DNA of 64,000 bases from Paulinella micropora (GCA_019918135.1 WBZZ01004779.1:1-64000); one strand, 5' to 3'. Shown: positions 11,148 through 21,184, counted from the first letter of the stretch. Notes: a model not told the origin generated them from the letters alone. Numbers and translations are program-made.

Positions 11148-11448
11148 TGAGAGTATTGACATACCATTAGTTAGTAAATCAGTCATATTAATCACTAGGC
11201 CGGTCAGCCGGTAGTTACTACTAATTGGCATTCAGTGCCTGATGAAGGGAATGTTGACCATATTATTAGGTGTTCATACATAATCCAGTATAAGTCATAA
11301 TATTATTGTTTTATTTTCAGTTTTGCGATTACCTCCATCTAATCTTGTTATTACTACCATTAAAGTTATTCAGTTCTCGCATTTCAGTAGAACCACAAAG
11401 TGTCCTTTAAAGTTACGTCCGGTATTATATAGATTGTTACATCTATCA
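11148..11448 (+). repeat. 5' LTR of inner copia element
   Basis: TGAGAGTATTGACATACC ... ATCTATCA. The short terminal inverted repeat is imperfect (TGAGAG against TGATAG). It contains a small CCGG-TCAG-CCGG palindrome. Confidence 0.92.
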
Positions 11449-11457
11449 GGGTTATGA
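11447..11457 (+). other. Primer binding site, initiator tRNA-Met anticodon arm (half-tRNA)
   Basis: CAGGGTTATGA, starting with the last two LTR bases, is the reverse complement of UCAUAACCCUG, the anticodon loop and 3' stem of eukaryotic initiator tRNA-Met. Drosophila copia and yeast Ty5 are known to prime from this internal part rather than the tRNA 3' end. Confidence 0.8.
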
Positions 11458-11518
11458 CTCCAACCTTTCTGCGTTTGATTCTGCGTCATCGGAGAAGTCT
11501 ACGACTACTACACTGACA

Positions 11519-12979
11519 GTGGCGAAGGAGCATCGCTTCAGCGGCGAGCATGGGACGAGGAAGTGGAGGGACGCATACCATGAAATCACTACCTACCTCG
11601 CTGGCAAGCATCGCGAGCACCTACTGCTGGAGTTGGACCAGTGTTTGCTTTATTATAAACAAAGGAAACTAATGTTAGACAAGGAACAGGATCGCAAGCA
11701 GGCGGAGTCGGGGAAGTCTTCGAGTTCCTCACGGGCTCTGCCTACGGATGCAAAGCATATCAACCTATCGGACTTGGAGGAGGACACAGTACTACGAGCT
11801 AGACAGGAGGTCTTCTCTTTCATCTACCTGTGTTTGTCTGGCACTGCGAAGTTGCTGGCCAGGCCGTTGTCGGAAGAGCGACCGATGGTCCCCAGTAAGC
11901 TGGTCAAATGCTTGGCTGAGCGGTATAAGGGCAGCACTCAGGAGGAGTTGCTTGCGGAGCAATGTTTTCTGACAAACTTTCGTTTCAATCTGCAGAGGGA
12001 TCTGCCGTCGCAGCTGACGGAGTTCGTGAAACGCTGCGATCGTCTCCACCTGGATGGGGGAGATGAGATCAAGCCTATGACGCGTCTTGGCATCTCGCTG
12101 AATGCTCTGGCTGGGATCAAGTCATGGGAGGAGTTATACCGGGCCCAGATGAGGAGGACGGGACTGGACTTCGACTGCTTCAAGACGAGCTTCCTGAAGG
12201 AGGTTCGGATGTGGGAGGCCCGGGGAGGGGCGAAGCAACAGCAGACCGGTGATGGTTCTGTGTTCGTGTCCTTCGCTGATGTGTATGGCCGGGAGCAACG
12301 TCAGGCTGGTGATGGGAAGCAGCGTGGGAAGGGCAAAGGTGGATGGAAGGGAAAGGGCGATGGTACTCGGAACGGTGATGGTCAACGTGGTAACGGAAAT
12401 GGTGGACCGGGTGGTGGCCAGACTGGGAATGGTGGCAAGTGTTGTTTTGCTTGCGGCAAATGTGAGCCAAAACATCGGTTTTTCGAGTGTACCAACCAGT
12501 GTTTATACCAGAAAAGTCAGGCGCACAAGTCTCATAAGGGAAAGGACTGCCCTGAACTAAAGACTAAGTTCGCCACTTTACTGAAACGTATTGCTACTCA
12601 GCGTAAGGGCAAGACGATGGACTCCAAGCCTGCGGCGTCTCTGTGTGCGGCGACTGGAGCTACGACTGTCGTGGTTGATGAGGATCCGTTTTCGTCTTAC
12701 CCTCCGTACTTTCCGCCTGGGGGATCGCTCTACATGATGACCGGGAGTGGGGACGCCAAGGGGGGTTCTTCGGGCCCGGGTTCGTGGGGATTCGTTCAAC
12801 AAGGGGACTGGAAGATACGCCTGCGATGGGTCGATGACCCAGGGGTGAGAGGGGCAGGGCAACCAATGCTCGGCCCTTACGAGTGGGGACAGGCGGTGCC
12901 TGAGGGTCCAGCGTTTTGCTGTCTACATTCCGGAGATAAACCGATATTTTTTCACGTACCACGGCAATGTCTGTGTTAA
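11519..12979 (+). CDS. gag: Gag-like protein of copia element (486 aa frame)
   Basis: Structural nucleocapsid-type protein. The frame is open from ~11411 but has no ATG before residue 52 (11672). An ATG at 11455 lies in another frame, so the true start is probably lost. Residues 1-240 are mostly helical and charged, as in copia Gag. Residues 262-307 are Gly/Lys-rich. A zinc-knuckle-like motif follows at 309-324: C-X2-C-X6-H-X4-C, two residues longer in the middle than the usual CX2CX4HX4C. The frame ends at TAA 12977-12979, and coding-like sequence continues in other frames. The copy at 58965 has the same protein sequence apart from silent changes. Confidence 0.75.
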   Translation: MAKEHRFSGEHGTRKWRDAYHEITTYLAGKHREHLLLELDQCLLYYKQRKLMLDKEQDRKQAESGKSSSSSRALPTDAKHINLSDLEEDTVLRARQEVFSFIYLCLSGTAKLLARPLSEERPMVPSKLVKCLAERYKGSTQEELLAEQCFLTNFRFNLQRDLPSQLTEFVKRCDRLHLDGGDEIKPMTRLGISLNALAGIKSWEELYRAQMRRTGLDFDCFKTSFLKEVRMWEARGGAKQQQTGDGSVFVSFADVYGREQRQAGDGKQRGKGKGGWKGKGDGTRNGDGQRGNGNGGPGGGQTGNGGKCCFACGKCEPKHRFFECTNQCLYQKSQAHKSHKGKDCPELKTKFATLLKRIATQRKGKTMDSKPAASLCAATGATTVVVDEDPFSSYPPYFPPGGSLYMMTGSGDAKGGSSGPGSWGFVQQGDWKIRLRWVDDPGVRGAGQPMLGPYEWGQAVPEGPAFCCLHSGDKPIFFHVPRQCLC

Positions 12980-13161
12980 GCAGGCCTTGGCCAAGCGACG
13001 CTACGACGAATATATGGAGTGTTATAGGCCGGATCGAGTTGCTGAACTTCAGCCGGGGTCGCCTAGGCCCTAGGATGATGTGCCCATGGAAGATGGACAC
13101 CAGCGGGACCGGGTTGTAGCTGCTGGGGCTGGATGATGTCTCTCTGGTTGGGGCTTCTTCG

Positions 13162-13629
13162 GTGGACGTCATGGATGTGGAGGGTCGAGTGGCTGTCGGG
13201 CCATCGGAAGAGCGTTTGTCATCCTTACCGGCTTCGTCATCGGTTGTGGTGGCTTCGTCGTCGGGGGTGTCGGGGTTGGCTTCCTCTTCGGGGTCAGCTT
13301 CGTCTTTGCAGGTGGCGCCTCGAACTGGGGGGGACTCCAAGCGCGAATGGGCGTCGACGGGGAGCGAACGGTCTGCTGCCCTGAATCAGAATTACAGTTG
13401 GTGGGACGGTGATGAATGGATTCGCGTGGTACGAGAGATTACCGGTGTGGTCTCTGGGGGGCGACCGGGTGATGTGGTGACACGTTACGATGGGGACCCT
13501 GTGGTTTGTGCGGCGGGTTTGCTCAATCGACAGCCGCCATTGGATCATTGGGTGCCTGAGCCGGCGCCGCAGCGTGATATCGGAGCTCCACGATTGGTGT
13601 TTCTGCAAAGTATGTGGATTGGGTACTGA
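13162..13629 (+). pseudogene. Linker region of copia polyprotein, unknown
   Basis: The N-terminal ~70 residues are Ser/Ala/Val-rich, from a GCTTCGTC-type repeat. The second half (NQNYSWWDGDEWIRVV...) looks like ordinary globular protein. It ends in TGA 13627-13629, while protein-like sequence resumes in the adjacent MYND frame. Probably one part of a longer polyprotein split by frameshifts. No known family recognised. Confidence 0.4.
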
Positions 13630-13632
13630 ACC

Positions 13633-14199
13633 ATGGGGATGCTTATGATATGTTTTATTGGCAGCAGTACTTCTGTTTTGTTTCCGGAGCGGAACTGGTG
13701 GGAGTTCGACTGTCGTCAGTGTGAGGAGGCCCAGGAGACGGGGAACGAGCCAAGGAAGGTCTGTGAACACTGTGGCAGCGACCCTGTGGACACGTTCCAG
13801 TGTGACAACTGCTTCGTGGTGTACTACTGTTTGGACCTTTGTCAGCAGCAGGATCAACCGAAGCATCTAACCTACTGTACCGTGGTGAGGAGCAGCCCAG
13901 TGCGGGTTGGTGTCATGCGTGCGGAGTTGCGGAGCAATCGAACGGGCCTGGGGCATTCCATCAAGTCGCATGCGGTTGCTGCTCTTTTGTGGCACAGGTT
14001 GATTCGTTACCGGGAAGGGGGGCCTTCACTTCTGCCTCGGAACGTTAGAGAAGGACCGGCGCTTCCACTGGGGTCCGATGACGAGGACGAGAGCTTGGAT
14101 CACCGCATTCGGGTGGGTCCTAGTGCTCCGGATGAGGACGACCCGGGGTTGATGATGAGCTGGTGCGGCGTTACTCGTCTGCCAAGACGATGGTCTTGA
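13633..14199 (+). pseudogene. MYND-type zinc finger region inside copia element
   Basis: From ATG 13633, residues 44-82 hold C44-X2-C47-X9-C57-X2-C60-X5-C66-X3-C70-X7-H78-X3-C82, the full eight-ligand MYND pattern, with YYC before the fifth cysteine as in MYND domains. MYND fingers bind short proline-rich peptides in cellular regulators. A role in an element can only be guessed. The rest (RVGVMRAELRSNRTG..., then an acidic DDEDES stretch) is unrecognised. It lies between Gag and protease, where copia elements normally have nothing of this kind. The same sequence occurs at 61079-61645. Confidence 0.7.
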
Positions 14200-14606
14200 G
14201 TCCGCCTCCTGCTTCGGGACGAAGGGCTTTGGGCGATCGTCGTTATCAGTCGTTGGAGCAGTATTTTGCTGAGATGGTCCTACGAGACAGGGATACTCTT
14301 GTCCGTCCTTTTGACTACAACGACTCTGTCATACCTTGGCTTGAGATGGAGAATCACCTGGGATGCTATGGGATTGGGGATGATGGTCGTGTGGAGCCGC
14401 CTTGTCCAGAGCTGGATGTTATTGTGGCGTTCCTGCGTAAGATCAAAGAGGAATCATATGGGCGACCACAACCTCCTTCTGGGAGACTACCTGCGGGGCT
14501 GCCCGGACCGTGGGCGTTGGATTTCATCGACCTACAAGATTATAGAAGGGCGATGGCTCGCTATTTCAGGATGTTTGTCTGTGCACCGTTGGGCTACCGA
14601 CCTTAG
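14163..14606 (+). pseudogene. Unrecognised region of copia polyprotein (147 aa)
   Basis: Overlaps the end of the MYND frame and appears to continue it after a frameshift. It reads as globular protein with many aromatic residues (YQSLEQYFAEMVL, YRRAMARYFRMFV). Three of its residues differ in the second copy (61609-62052). No family recognised. Confidence 0.4.
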
Positions 14607-14853
14607 CCTATCCCTGTTGAGCGGTTGAGATCGGTTTGGGGGAGAGGCCTCATGTCGTGCCTAGGCCTCTACCGAAGCTGGTCTCCAATCGTTCTGTGGG
14701 GGACAGTGAAGCGGCTTCATCGGATGTAGAATTCTCAGTGACGGGCGTCTTGTCTTCGGCGTCGTCTGGGTCTACGACTGGGTCTGCGACTCAAGGGGTG
14801 AGTGGACCTGCTTCGTCTGGGGCTACCATTCGGCTTCGTCGCAGGCTACAGCT

Positions 14854-15204
14854 TTGGCTTCGTCAGGAGGAGTCGGGTTGCCTACTGGGAGTGCGAATGA
14901 TTCGTCGCCAGGAGGTCAAGTGAATGGTGGAGGTGGGCCCTCGCTCTATGTTGTGGGGGGGACGGGGGATTGTGTACCTTGTCATGCGGCTTCCATCTCG
15001 ACCAAATGGTGCCTCAACAGTGCCGCTACACACGATCATGTGCCCAGCTCATCATATTTGGCTTCGCCAGTCAAGGAGGGATTACCTGTGGTGGTCGATG
15101 GCCTTGGGGGACAGCGTCTGGACAAGTATGGTAAGGCTGTTGTGGCTGGCCGTGATGGGCAAGGCAAGGAGGCTTACCTTAGTAATAGGTTGGATCCAGC
15201 GTAA
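14854..15204 (+). pseudogene. Degenerate copia protease region
   Basis: WCLNSAATHDHV aligns with the W-x-L-D-S-G-A-x-x-H active site of copia aspartic proteases, but the catalytic Asp is Asn and the Gly is Ala. TAA at 15202-15204 interrupts a frame that resumes in phase as YYVTPDIYVGLVSAGRL, matching the segment after protease in copia elements. It should be inactive as written. The preceding ~250 bp (14607-14853) is low-complexity Ser/Gly/Thr coding-like DNA. Confidence 0.65.
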
Positions 15205-15210
15205 TACTAT

Positions 15211-15699
15211 GTGACTCCAGATATCTACGTTGGGCTGGTCTCGGCTGGGCGTCTACAGGTAAAAGGGTATTCTACACACCTACAAGGGGCAGGCTTCTTT
15301 GTATCAAGGAAGGAGTGCACCTGTATTGCGGATGAGGATAAAATTATGGTCGGTGAGCTTCAACTGGATAGTCTACGCTACCGATTTCTGCCTGGGAATG
15401 CAAAGGATGTGGGCTCGGCTCTCTACTCTGGGCTACCTAAGCAACAACAGGTACCGTTCAAGGTGAGTGGTCACTTTCTTCATGATTTGTATGGGCATTT
15501 GGGTCCTAAGCCTACGGCGTCCTTGGTAAGAGCGCATAAGCACGACTGGGATGTGGTTGATGTGGGTGGTCTCGCGGGCTACAGTAAGCATGGGAAGTGT
15601 GTCGTGTGCCAACTTACGCACTCTACGTTCAAACCGTCATATACCGGAGCACATCTGACGGTTATGTCTCGCGCCGGACAAGGATTGAGTGGGGACAGT
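15211..15699 (+). pseudogene. GAG-pre-integrase (HHCC zinc-binding) region
   Basis: Begins just after the TAA and a GTG codon, without ATG. HDLYGHLG and CVVCQLTHS form the His and Cys pairs of the copia integrase N-terminal zinc-binding domain. The frame reaches LSGDSTGK, where the first catalytic Asp of integrase would be. It then loses phase near 15695 and continues in the next frame. Confidence 0.7.
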
Positions 15700-16508
15700 A
15701 CTGGAAAATTCCCCGTCCGGTCTACAATGGCTACAACTATCTGCTTTTGTTTGTGGATGATGCTACTCGCTGCTTGTTTGCGTTCCTGTTACGTGAGAGG
15801 ACGGCTGAGGTATGCGTGGGTCATCTACGTTATGTCATGGCATTGGGCAAAACGCATGCTGGTGCTAAACCGAAGCAATTTCGTTCGGATGGGGAGTGGA
15901 TTTCAACTGCACTGCATGACCATCTGCGAGCTAAGGGAGTTCTACCTCTACGGGGCAAGTACGATCCTAATAAGAATGCAATTGCAGAGTCCTGGTTGAA
16001 GCAGGTGTTTCGAATTGCAAGGGCGTTGATGCTGGCACGATGTGTACCTTACCAGTTTTTGGGCTATGCTGCTCTTCATGCAGTCTTCATCATCAACGCT
16101 GTTCCCTACAATGGGGGCAAGCCACGGTATGAGATGTTCTTCAACCGTGCGTTGCCTCACATCTCGTTTTGGCACGTCTTTGGATGTCTCTGCTACCGAC
16201 ACCTGGGAAGCCACAAGAGTCGTTCGAATACATCGGAATTGGCTGTGTACCTCGGACATTCCCTGGAGACGTCGTTGTACTACGTGTGGTCTACGACTGC
16301 AAGGAGGGTGGTTGACGAAAAGCATGTAGAGTTTGTGGATTATGTGGCTGGTTGGCCAGCTATCTACCCGCGTGGTGGAGTCGCCAGGACTCTCATCACT
16401 GATTTCGTAGTAGGCGACCTGGAGAGGCACAGTGCCATTCCAGATTGGCGGAATTACTTCGGTGTGGAAGAGTGGGAGCTCTTACGTGCTGTTGAAGCGA
16501 CTGCGTAA
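15700..16508 (+). pseudogene. Copia integrase catalytic core
   Basis: RNase H-like DDE recombinase that inserts element cDNA into chromosomes. After the frameshift it reads YWKIPRPVYNGYNYLLLFVDDATR. The second catalytic Asp is in KQFRSDGEW and the Glu in NAIAESW, with normal copia spacing. The C-terminal part (FGCLCYRHL, YLGHSLETS) follows the usual copia integrase pattern. It ends at TAA 16506-16508, where a full element would stay open into RT. Confidence 0.75.
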
Positions 16509-16520
16509 GCGGGTCTTCGA

Positions 16521-17213
16521 GTGGAAGACGAAGGGGATGGTCGAATAGATGCACAGCAAAGTGTTTTTCAACCGACAAATGGCGAGGAAAATCTGGTGTT
16601 GGGTGCCGCCCCAACGGATTTTTCTCGACTAACGGAGGTGGAGTCGTCGTTGCCTTCCGTTGGGAGTCGCGTGTCTTTTGGGGTTGCTTCGTCTGGGGTT
16701 GGTTCGACATCCGTTGAGACAGAGGGCAGTATTCGCCCTCTTGCAGGTGGTGGTGGTGCTCCCTCTTTGCGGGTTGGGGGGAATGGGGATCCAGAGTCTA
16801 GTGATGACGACGTCCCCCTCGTGCAGGCTGCTTCTCGTTCGGCTGTCTCAAGCAACAAAGGGGTGCCAAAGCAGTGGGATGGGGCTGCAATTACGGTTCA
16901 GAACGTTGTCCCGGAGGGAGCCAGACGAGTGAGGAGGCAAAAGAGTGATAATGTTCGTAACTGTTATATGTCTGCTGGTCGGTCTGACCTACCTCTGTTG
17001 GACCTGTATGATCTTGAGGGGGAGGACGTTGCCCCTGCTCTCTCCTCTGCTGATTTGTTGCTGTACGGTGACCCATTGGACAAGGCTTGTCACTCGCCAG
17101 GCACTCTTATGGTGATTACGGTTCCTGTTCCGGTAAGGGAAGCTAACAAGGCTCCCGCTTTGTTGAGTCTCGTCTGGCAGACATTCAGAAGCATCTCAAA
17201 CTGGGAGCTGTGA
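16521..17213 (+). pseudogene. Integrase-RT linker of copia polyprotein
   Basis: Acidic, Ser/Gly/Val-rich spacer, as is usual between integrase and RT. It carries a DDDVPLVQ patch and a basic RRVRRQKS segment. The last residues run into the RT region in another frame (RLADIQKHLKLGAVKLV). Confidence 0.5.
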
Positions 17214-18718
17214 AGCTGGTTCGCGAACAGGATGTTCCTAAGGGGACACGTATAATTGGAGTACGGTTTGCGGATTTTGATAAGTTTGAGGGGGAGGAGT
17301 GTATCGAACAGAAGTCGAGGGTGGCAGCAAAGGGATTTATGCAACGCAAGGGCATCGATTGCGGTGATGTCGTCATACCAACGCCGGATGAGCTCGCCAT
17401 TCGCACCATCTTTGCTCTAGCTACTTTGCAACGTGTCTTCCTGGAGGCGGGGGATGATGAGTCTGCCTTCTTGAAGGCGAAACGCGACACTCCGGTGTAT
17501 TTACGTATGCAGGTCGAATACATTCCCGAGGACCATTATTTTGAAGCTTGGGCGGGGGTTAATGGCCTGCGGGACTCCGGACATCTCTATCATACAAGGT
17601 GTGTGCTGCCTTTCTACGCTAGTGTTGGTCTTAAACCTAATCCTTATGACCAGTGCTTATTCCTGGCGGTTGATTCGAAAACAAAGCGTACTGTCTTGGC
17701 GGTGACGCATGTGGACGACTATGCACTAGCGCCGCCAAGTGAGGACTACTCGAATTGGTTTTGGGGTCGACTGCGTGAGCGGCAGGGGGCGATCAAGGTC
17801 AGCAAGCCTATGAAGGTCTTGCTTGGGCGTGAAGTGTGGCAGTATGTGGATGATAAGGGCGTCTTCCATACTCATGTTACGGTCCGGAAGTATATCATGG
17901 ATCTTTTTAGTAAGTATCCCAGAGCTGATGGGAAGCCTTGGACACCGGTCACTGTTCCGTGGTTGCCTTTGGCGGGGGTGCCTGCTCGTCCGTCGGAGCT
18001 TGAGCGATATTCGCCCATGAAGATCTGTGGTGATCTTGGCTGGGTTCGGTGCGTCTTGTGGGAAATCGTGGCGCCTTTGTCACAGTTGGCAGAATTGCAG
18101 TCCAAACCAGCGGAGTTCAACTATGCGGCCGCTGAGCAGCTTTTCCGATATATCATTGGGCAGGCTGAACAGGGATTGCACTATACGTCCGATGGAAATC
18201 GTAATTTGCTTTGCTGGGCTGATGCGTCGTTTGCGATGGAGCCTGAGCGTCGGTCGAGGTCGGGGGGAATTGTGGTGCTTGCAAATGGTGTAATCGACTC
18301 CGATACAAGCAAGCTGCGTCAGATCACGACCTCCACCAACGAGGCAGAGTCAAGGGGTTTATTCAGCGCTATACAGAGGGTGATCGGCATCCATAACTTA
18401 CTGAAGCAAATCCCCGTCCATAAGGAGTTAAGAGGGTTCATGACGGAGATCCCTGTGATTGCGGTAGATAATGCTGCGACAGTGCTGGGTGCAAATAATA
18501 ATATCTTTACCCGACGCCAACGTCATTTGGAAGTACAAATGGCTTACATCAATGAGGCTGTCAAGGAAGGAAAAGTTATAGTGACATCGACTGATGATGC
18601 CAACAACATGGCCGACTTAAACACTAAGCCTCTTGGTAAGCAACCTTTTGAACGCAAACGTGATCAGATCCGCAACAGAACCTTCAACGCTGACTTTGCA
18701 AGGAAGCGGAAGCTCTAA
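17210..18718 (+). pseudogene. pol: Copia reverse transcriptase and RNase H
   Basis: A 502-aa open frame (first codon GTG, so the true polyprotein starts upstream). RT: KSRVAAKGFMQ, the catalytic Asp in GDDESAFLKA (~82) and HVDD (167-170) are in copia order. YGLKQ is altered to NGLRD. RNase H: ADAS (Asp 338), NEAE (Glu 378/380) and AVDNAATV (Asp 420) give the acidic residues. HLEVQMAYINEAV and ADLNTKPL are typical C-terminal copia motifs. It keeps key residues but cannot be made from an intact polyprotein here. Confidence 0.85.
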
Positions 18719-18935
18719 TTTTGCTCTGTGACTTTAGGCAATCATGTAATAGTAATCACTATTATTGGTTATTAATCATTACATAGTTGCCGGTAACAAG
18801 TTAAGTATTATTAACATCTTGTCAGTATTACTTACTACCCATTTTCATGTTGCTATCCAATTAACCTTAAGTTGTTTTCTCATTTTCTTTATGAGATGGC
18901 TGTCACTAATATTACTCTGTCATACTGCCTGATTT
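18719..18935 (+). other. 3' untranslated region of inner copia element
   Basis: AT-rich, no gene. An imperfect inverted repeat (GCAATCATGTAAT ... ATTACATAGTTGC, ~18737-18790) could fold. Its role is unknown. Confidence 0.5.
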
Positions 18936-18945
18936 AAGGGGGAGG
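18936..18945 (+). other. Polypurine tract of inner copia element
   Basis: AAGGGGGAGG directly abuts the TG of the 3' LTR, the expected plus-strand primer position. Confidence 0.9.
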
Positions 18946-19245
18946 TGAGAGTATTGACATACCATTAGTTAGTAAATCAGTCATATTAATCACTAGGCCG
19001 GTCAGCCGGTAGTTACTAATTGGCATTCAGTGCCTGATGAACGGAATGTTGACCATATTATTAGGTGTTCATACCATAATCAGTATAAGTATTAGTCATA
19101 TATTGTTTTATTGTTAGTCTTGCGATTACCTCCATGTAATCTTGTTATTACTACCATTAAAGTTATTCAGTTCTCACATTTCAGTAGAACCACAAAGTGT
19201 CCTTTAAAGTTACGTCCGGTATTATATAGATTGTTATATCTATCA
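18946..19245 (+). repeat. 3' LTR of inner copia element
   Basis: Pairs with 11148-11448 and ends TATATCTATCA. After this point the sequences following the two LTRs diverge. Confidence 0.92.
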
Positions 19246-19712
19246 GATAGAACTTATGAAACAACATAAAAGAAATATGTTTTTGCATATTGCTTTACGT
19301 TAATTGTGTTTCATATGTGCTGATCATATTTACCCCGATTTATTTGCAACACATATTTACGACCGATTTCATATTTGCCTTACATGATATATGTTTTTCA
19401 TTCGAAAGCATTTCACATGAATGTGCTAATCGGGGGAAGTTTAAAATTTTTCTGCTGTATGCGGATATTGAGTTCGGGGGAGTATTTCACCATAGATCAT
19501 ATCTATTCATATACTATTACCTGTGTTAGAACAATATTACTATCTTTTGATTGTTATATCGCTACCATTCAGATGCTAATTATTTCCATTATAGCTTCCC
19601 CTTAAGTTTTCATTACGACGCAACTTACTAATCGACCAAAACATATACCTGTTTTACCTCTGCGTATGCGTCGAATCATATATTTCTCACCATATATATC
19701 TTCCGGGGGAAG
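19246..19712 (+). other. 3' internal region of outer element, with polypurine tracts
   Basis: AT-rich, no convincing gene. CGGGGGAAG or a close variant occurs three times (19431-19439, 19474-19482, 19704-19712). The last abuts the outer 3' LTR and is the likely polypurine tract. Confidence 0.6.
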
Positions 19713-20214
19713 TGTTATTCCATATATTTCAATTAAAATCATTTGGAATATATTTAGAATATTAATCCGTAACCAGTATTATATTCACCAATGAGGACAA
19801 CATATCCGGTGTTTACACAGAAAATCCTTAACAGTCGTAACAGCCATTTATACCGTTATTTACGGACACAGTTGGCAATTGCCAATATCTACGAAACACA
19901 GTTTTCAATTACCAATATCATTTATATCAGTGTCACTTTATTAGTTTCTCCTGTCTCTGACTCATAGCTGTTTCATCTCTTGTGATGCCGTGGAATCACA
20001 TGTTTGTAAAGGTACAAACTGTTCAGAGCGTGCCCTATCTTACCCGTACTTCCGTACAGACTTCAGCTAGGCACGCCGCCAGGCACGCTCCCTCACAGCT
20101 AGTTGTTGTACCTTCCTTTCGTTCTTATTAAAGTATTTTACCATATATTCAAAGTCATTCTAATGACTAAGTATAAGTTTTACTCAGTGTAAATACCGTG
20201 TCGATTAAGTAACA
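19713..20214 (+). repeat. 3' LTR of outer element
   Basis: TGTTATTCCAT...AAGTAACA, followed at once by ATAATAATAATTATT, the other side of the (TTA)n target. Confidence 0.85.
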
Positions 20215-20248
20215 ATAATAATAATTATTATTATTATTATTATTATTA

Positions 20249-20421
20249 GGGAGTACATAGGCCATCGGTCCCTTTCCATGTGCTGATTGGTATAAAGCTC
20301 CTAGAGTAATGTTCTATGCCGTCACTTCCTTTATTCCACCGATTGGTGTGGAGACTTTCCTTATGGAATGGAGGACTGGATGCACATGGCCTTTTGGCTC
20401 AGCAATTGGCAGGAGATACAC
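20249..20421 (+). mobile_element. G element
   Basis: Full copy, AATTGGCAGGAGATACAC end type. First short element downstream of the outer 3' LTR. Confidence 0.85.
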
Positions 20422-20468
<47 letters not shown>

Positions 20469-20471
<3 letters not shown>

Positions 20472-20519
20472 GAGGCACATGTCCAGGATCTGGATCTGAT
20501 GCTATAGTCTGAGGAAGCC
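20469..20519 (+). mobile_element. 51-bp LINE 3' end fragment between TTA tracts
   Basis: ATGGAGGCACATGTCCAG through GAGGAAGCC, identical to the LINE 3' terminus, with the TCCAG-GAT-CTGGA stem-loop. It begins exactly at the ATGGAGG motif shared with the SINE and G elements. Confidence 0.85.
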
Positions 20520-20536
20520 TATTATTATTATTAATA

Positions 20537-20587
20537 ATGGAGGCACATGTCCAGGATCTGGATCTGATGCCATAGTCTGAGGAAGCC
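20537..20587 (+). mobile_element. Second 51-bp LINE 3' end fragment
   Basis: Same endpoints as the copy at 20469 with one substitution (GATGCC for GATGCT). It may be a local duplication of the first. Confidence 0.85.
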
Positions 20588-20636
<49 letters not shown>

Positions 20637-20637
20637 T

Positions 20638-20853
20638 GGACACCGTGATAGCCCAGTGGTCAAGTTCTACCATCTGGGCCCTGTCGCCAGTTCGATTCCC
20701 GTCGGTGCCACCAGTATTTTCATTGAACATACCGGTCCGACTGCCCTTGCGGGGGTGTCATTAGAGCATATCGTCAATTCTTCGTACTCCCCTCACGGGT
20801 GAGACGATGGAGGCGCATGTGCAGATTTGCATCAGCCATTGACAGAGAAGCAC
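20638..20853 (+). mobile_element. SINE with ~50-bp internal deletion
   Basis: Full head, but the second CCAGTATTTTC unit and the GGAAGTGTTGGA segment are gone. The tail hairpin loop reads GATT instead of GAAA, while the TGCA/TGCA stem is kept. Confidence 0.85.
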
Positions 20854-20917
<64 letters not shown>

Positions 20918-20918
20918 T
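20854..20918 (+). repeat. (TAT)n microsatellite
   Basis: About 21 uninterrupted units between two SINEs. Confidence 0.95.
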
Positions 20919-21184
20919 GGACACCGTGATAGCCCAGTGGTCAAGTTCTACCATCTGGGCCCTGTCGCCAGTTCGATTCCCGTCGGTGCCACCAGTATTT
21001 TCATTGAACATACCGATCCGTCTGGACCAGTATTTTCATTGAACATACCGGCCCGTCTGGAAGTGTTGGAACTGCCCTTGCGGGGGTGTCATTAGAGCTT
21101 ATCGTCAATTCTTCGTACTCCCCTCACGGGTGAGACGATGGAGGCGCATGTGCAGAAATGCATCAGCCATTGACAGAGAAGCAC
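20919..21184 (+). mobile_element. SINE, full length
   Basis: Main subfamily, both boxes and doubled body unit present. Confidence 0.9.

Larger units (their letters stand above)
11148..19245 (+). mobile_element. Inner Ty1/copia-type LTR retrotransposon, copy 1 (~8.1 kb)
   Basis: LTRs of ~300 bp (11148-11448, 18946-19245), a primer binding site abutting the 5' LTR and a polypurine tract abutting the 3' LTR frame the internal region. The order Gag - (MYND region) - protease - integrase - RT - RNase H is the copia (Pseudoviridae) order. The LTRs differ at around ten substitutions plus several indels, so the insertion is not recent. The reading frame is broken in several places. No target-site duplication is seen (TAAAC before, GATAG after). 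Confidence 0.92.
7534..20214 (+). mobile_element. Outer LTR retrotransposon, probably non-autonomous, with a nested copia element
   Basis: Two ~500 bp direct repeats (7534-8026 and 19713-20214), both TG...CA, bound the unit. A GTTATGA motif follows the 5' LTR by 4 bp and a GGGGGAAG tract precedes the 3' LTR. Without the inner copia insertion, ~3.6 kb of internal sequence remains, with no recognisable protease, integrase or RT. This fits a large non-autonomous element or a heavily decayed one. It sits in a (TTA)n tract on both sides. I see no clean target-site duplication. Confidence 0.75.

Noticed and set aside
11148..19245. Target-site duplication GAACTCATAAAC / GAACTTATGAAAC beside the inner LTRs
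   Set aside because: The similarity is imperfect, it is longer than the usual 5 bp and on the 3' side it does not abut the LTR end (GATAG lies between). Treated as coincidence.
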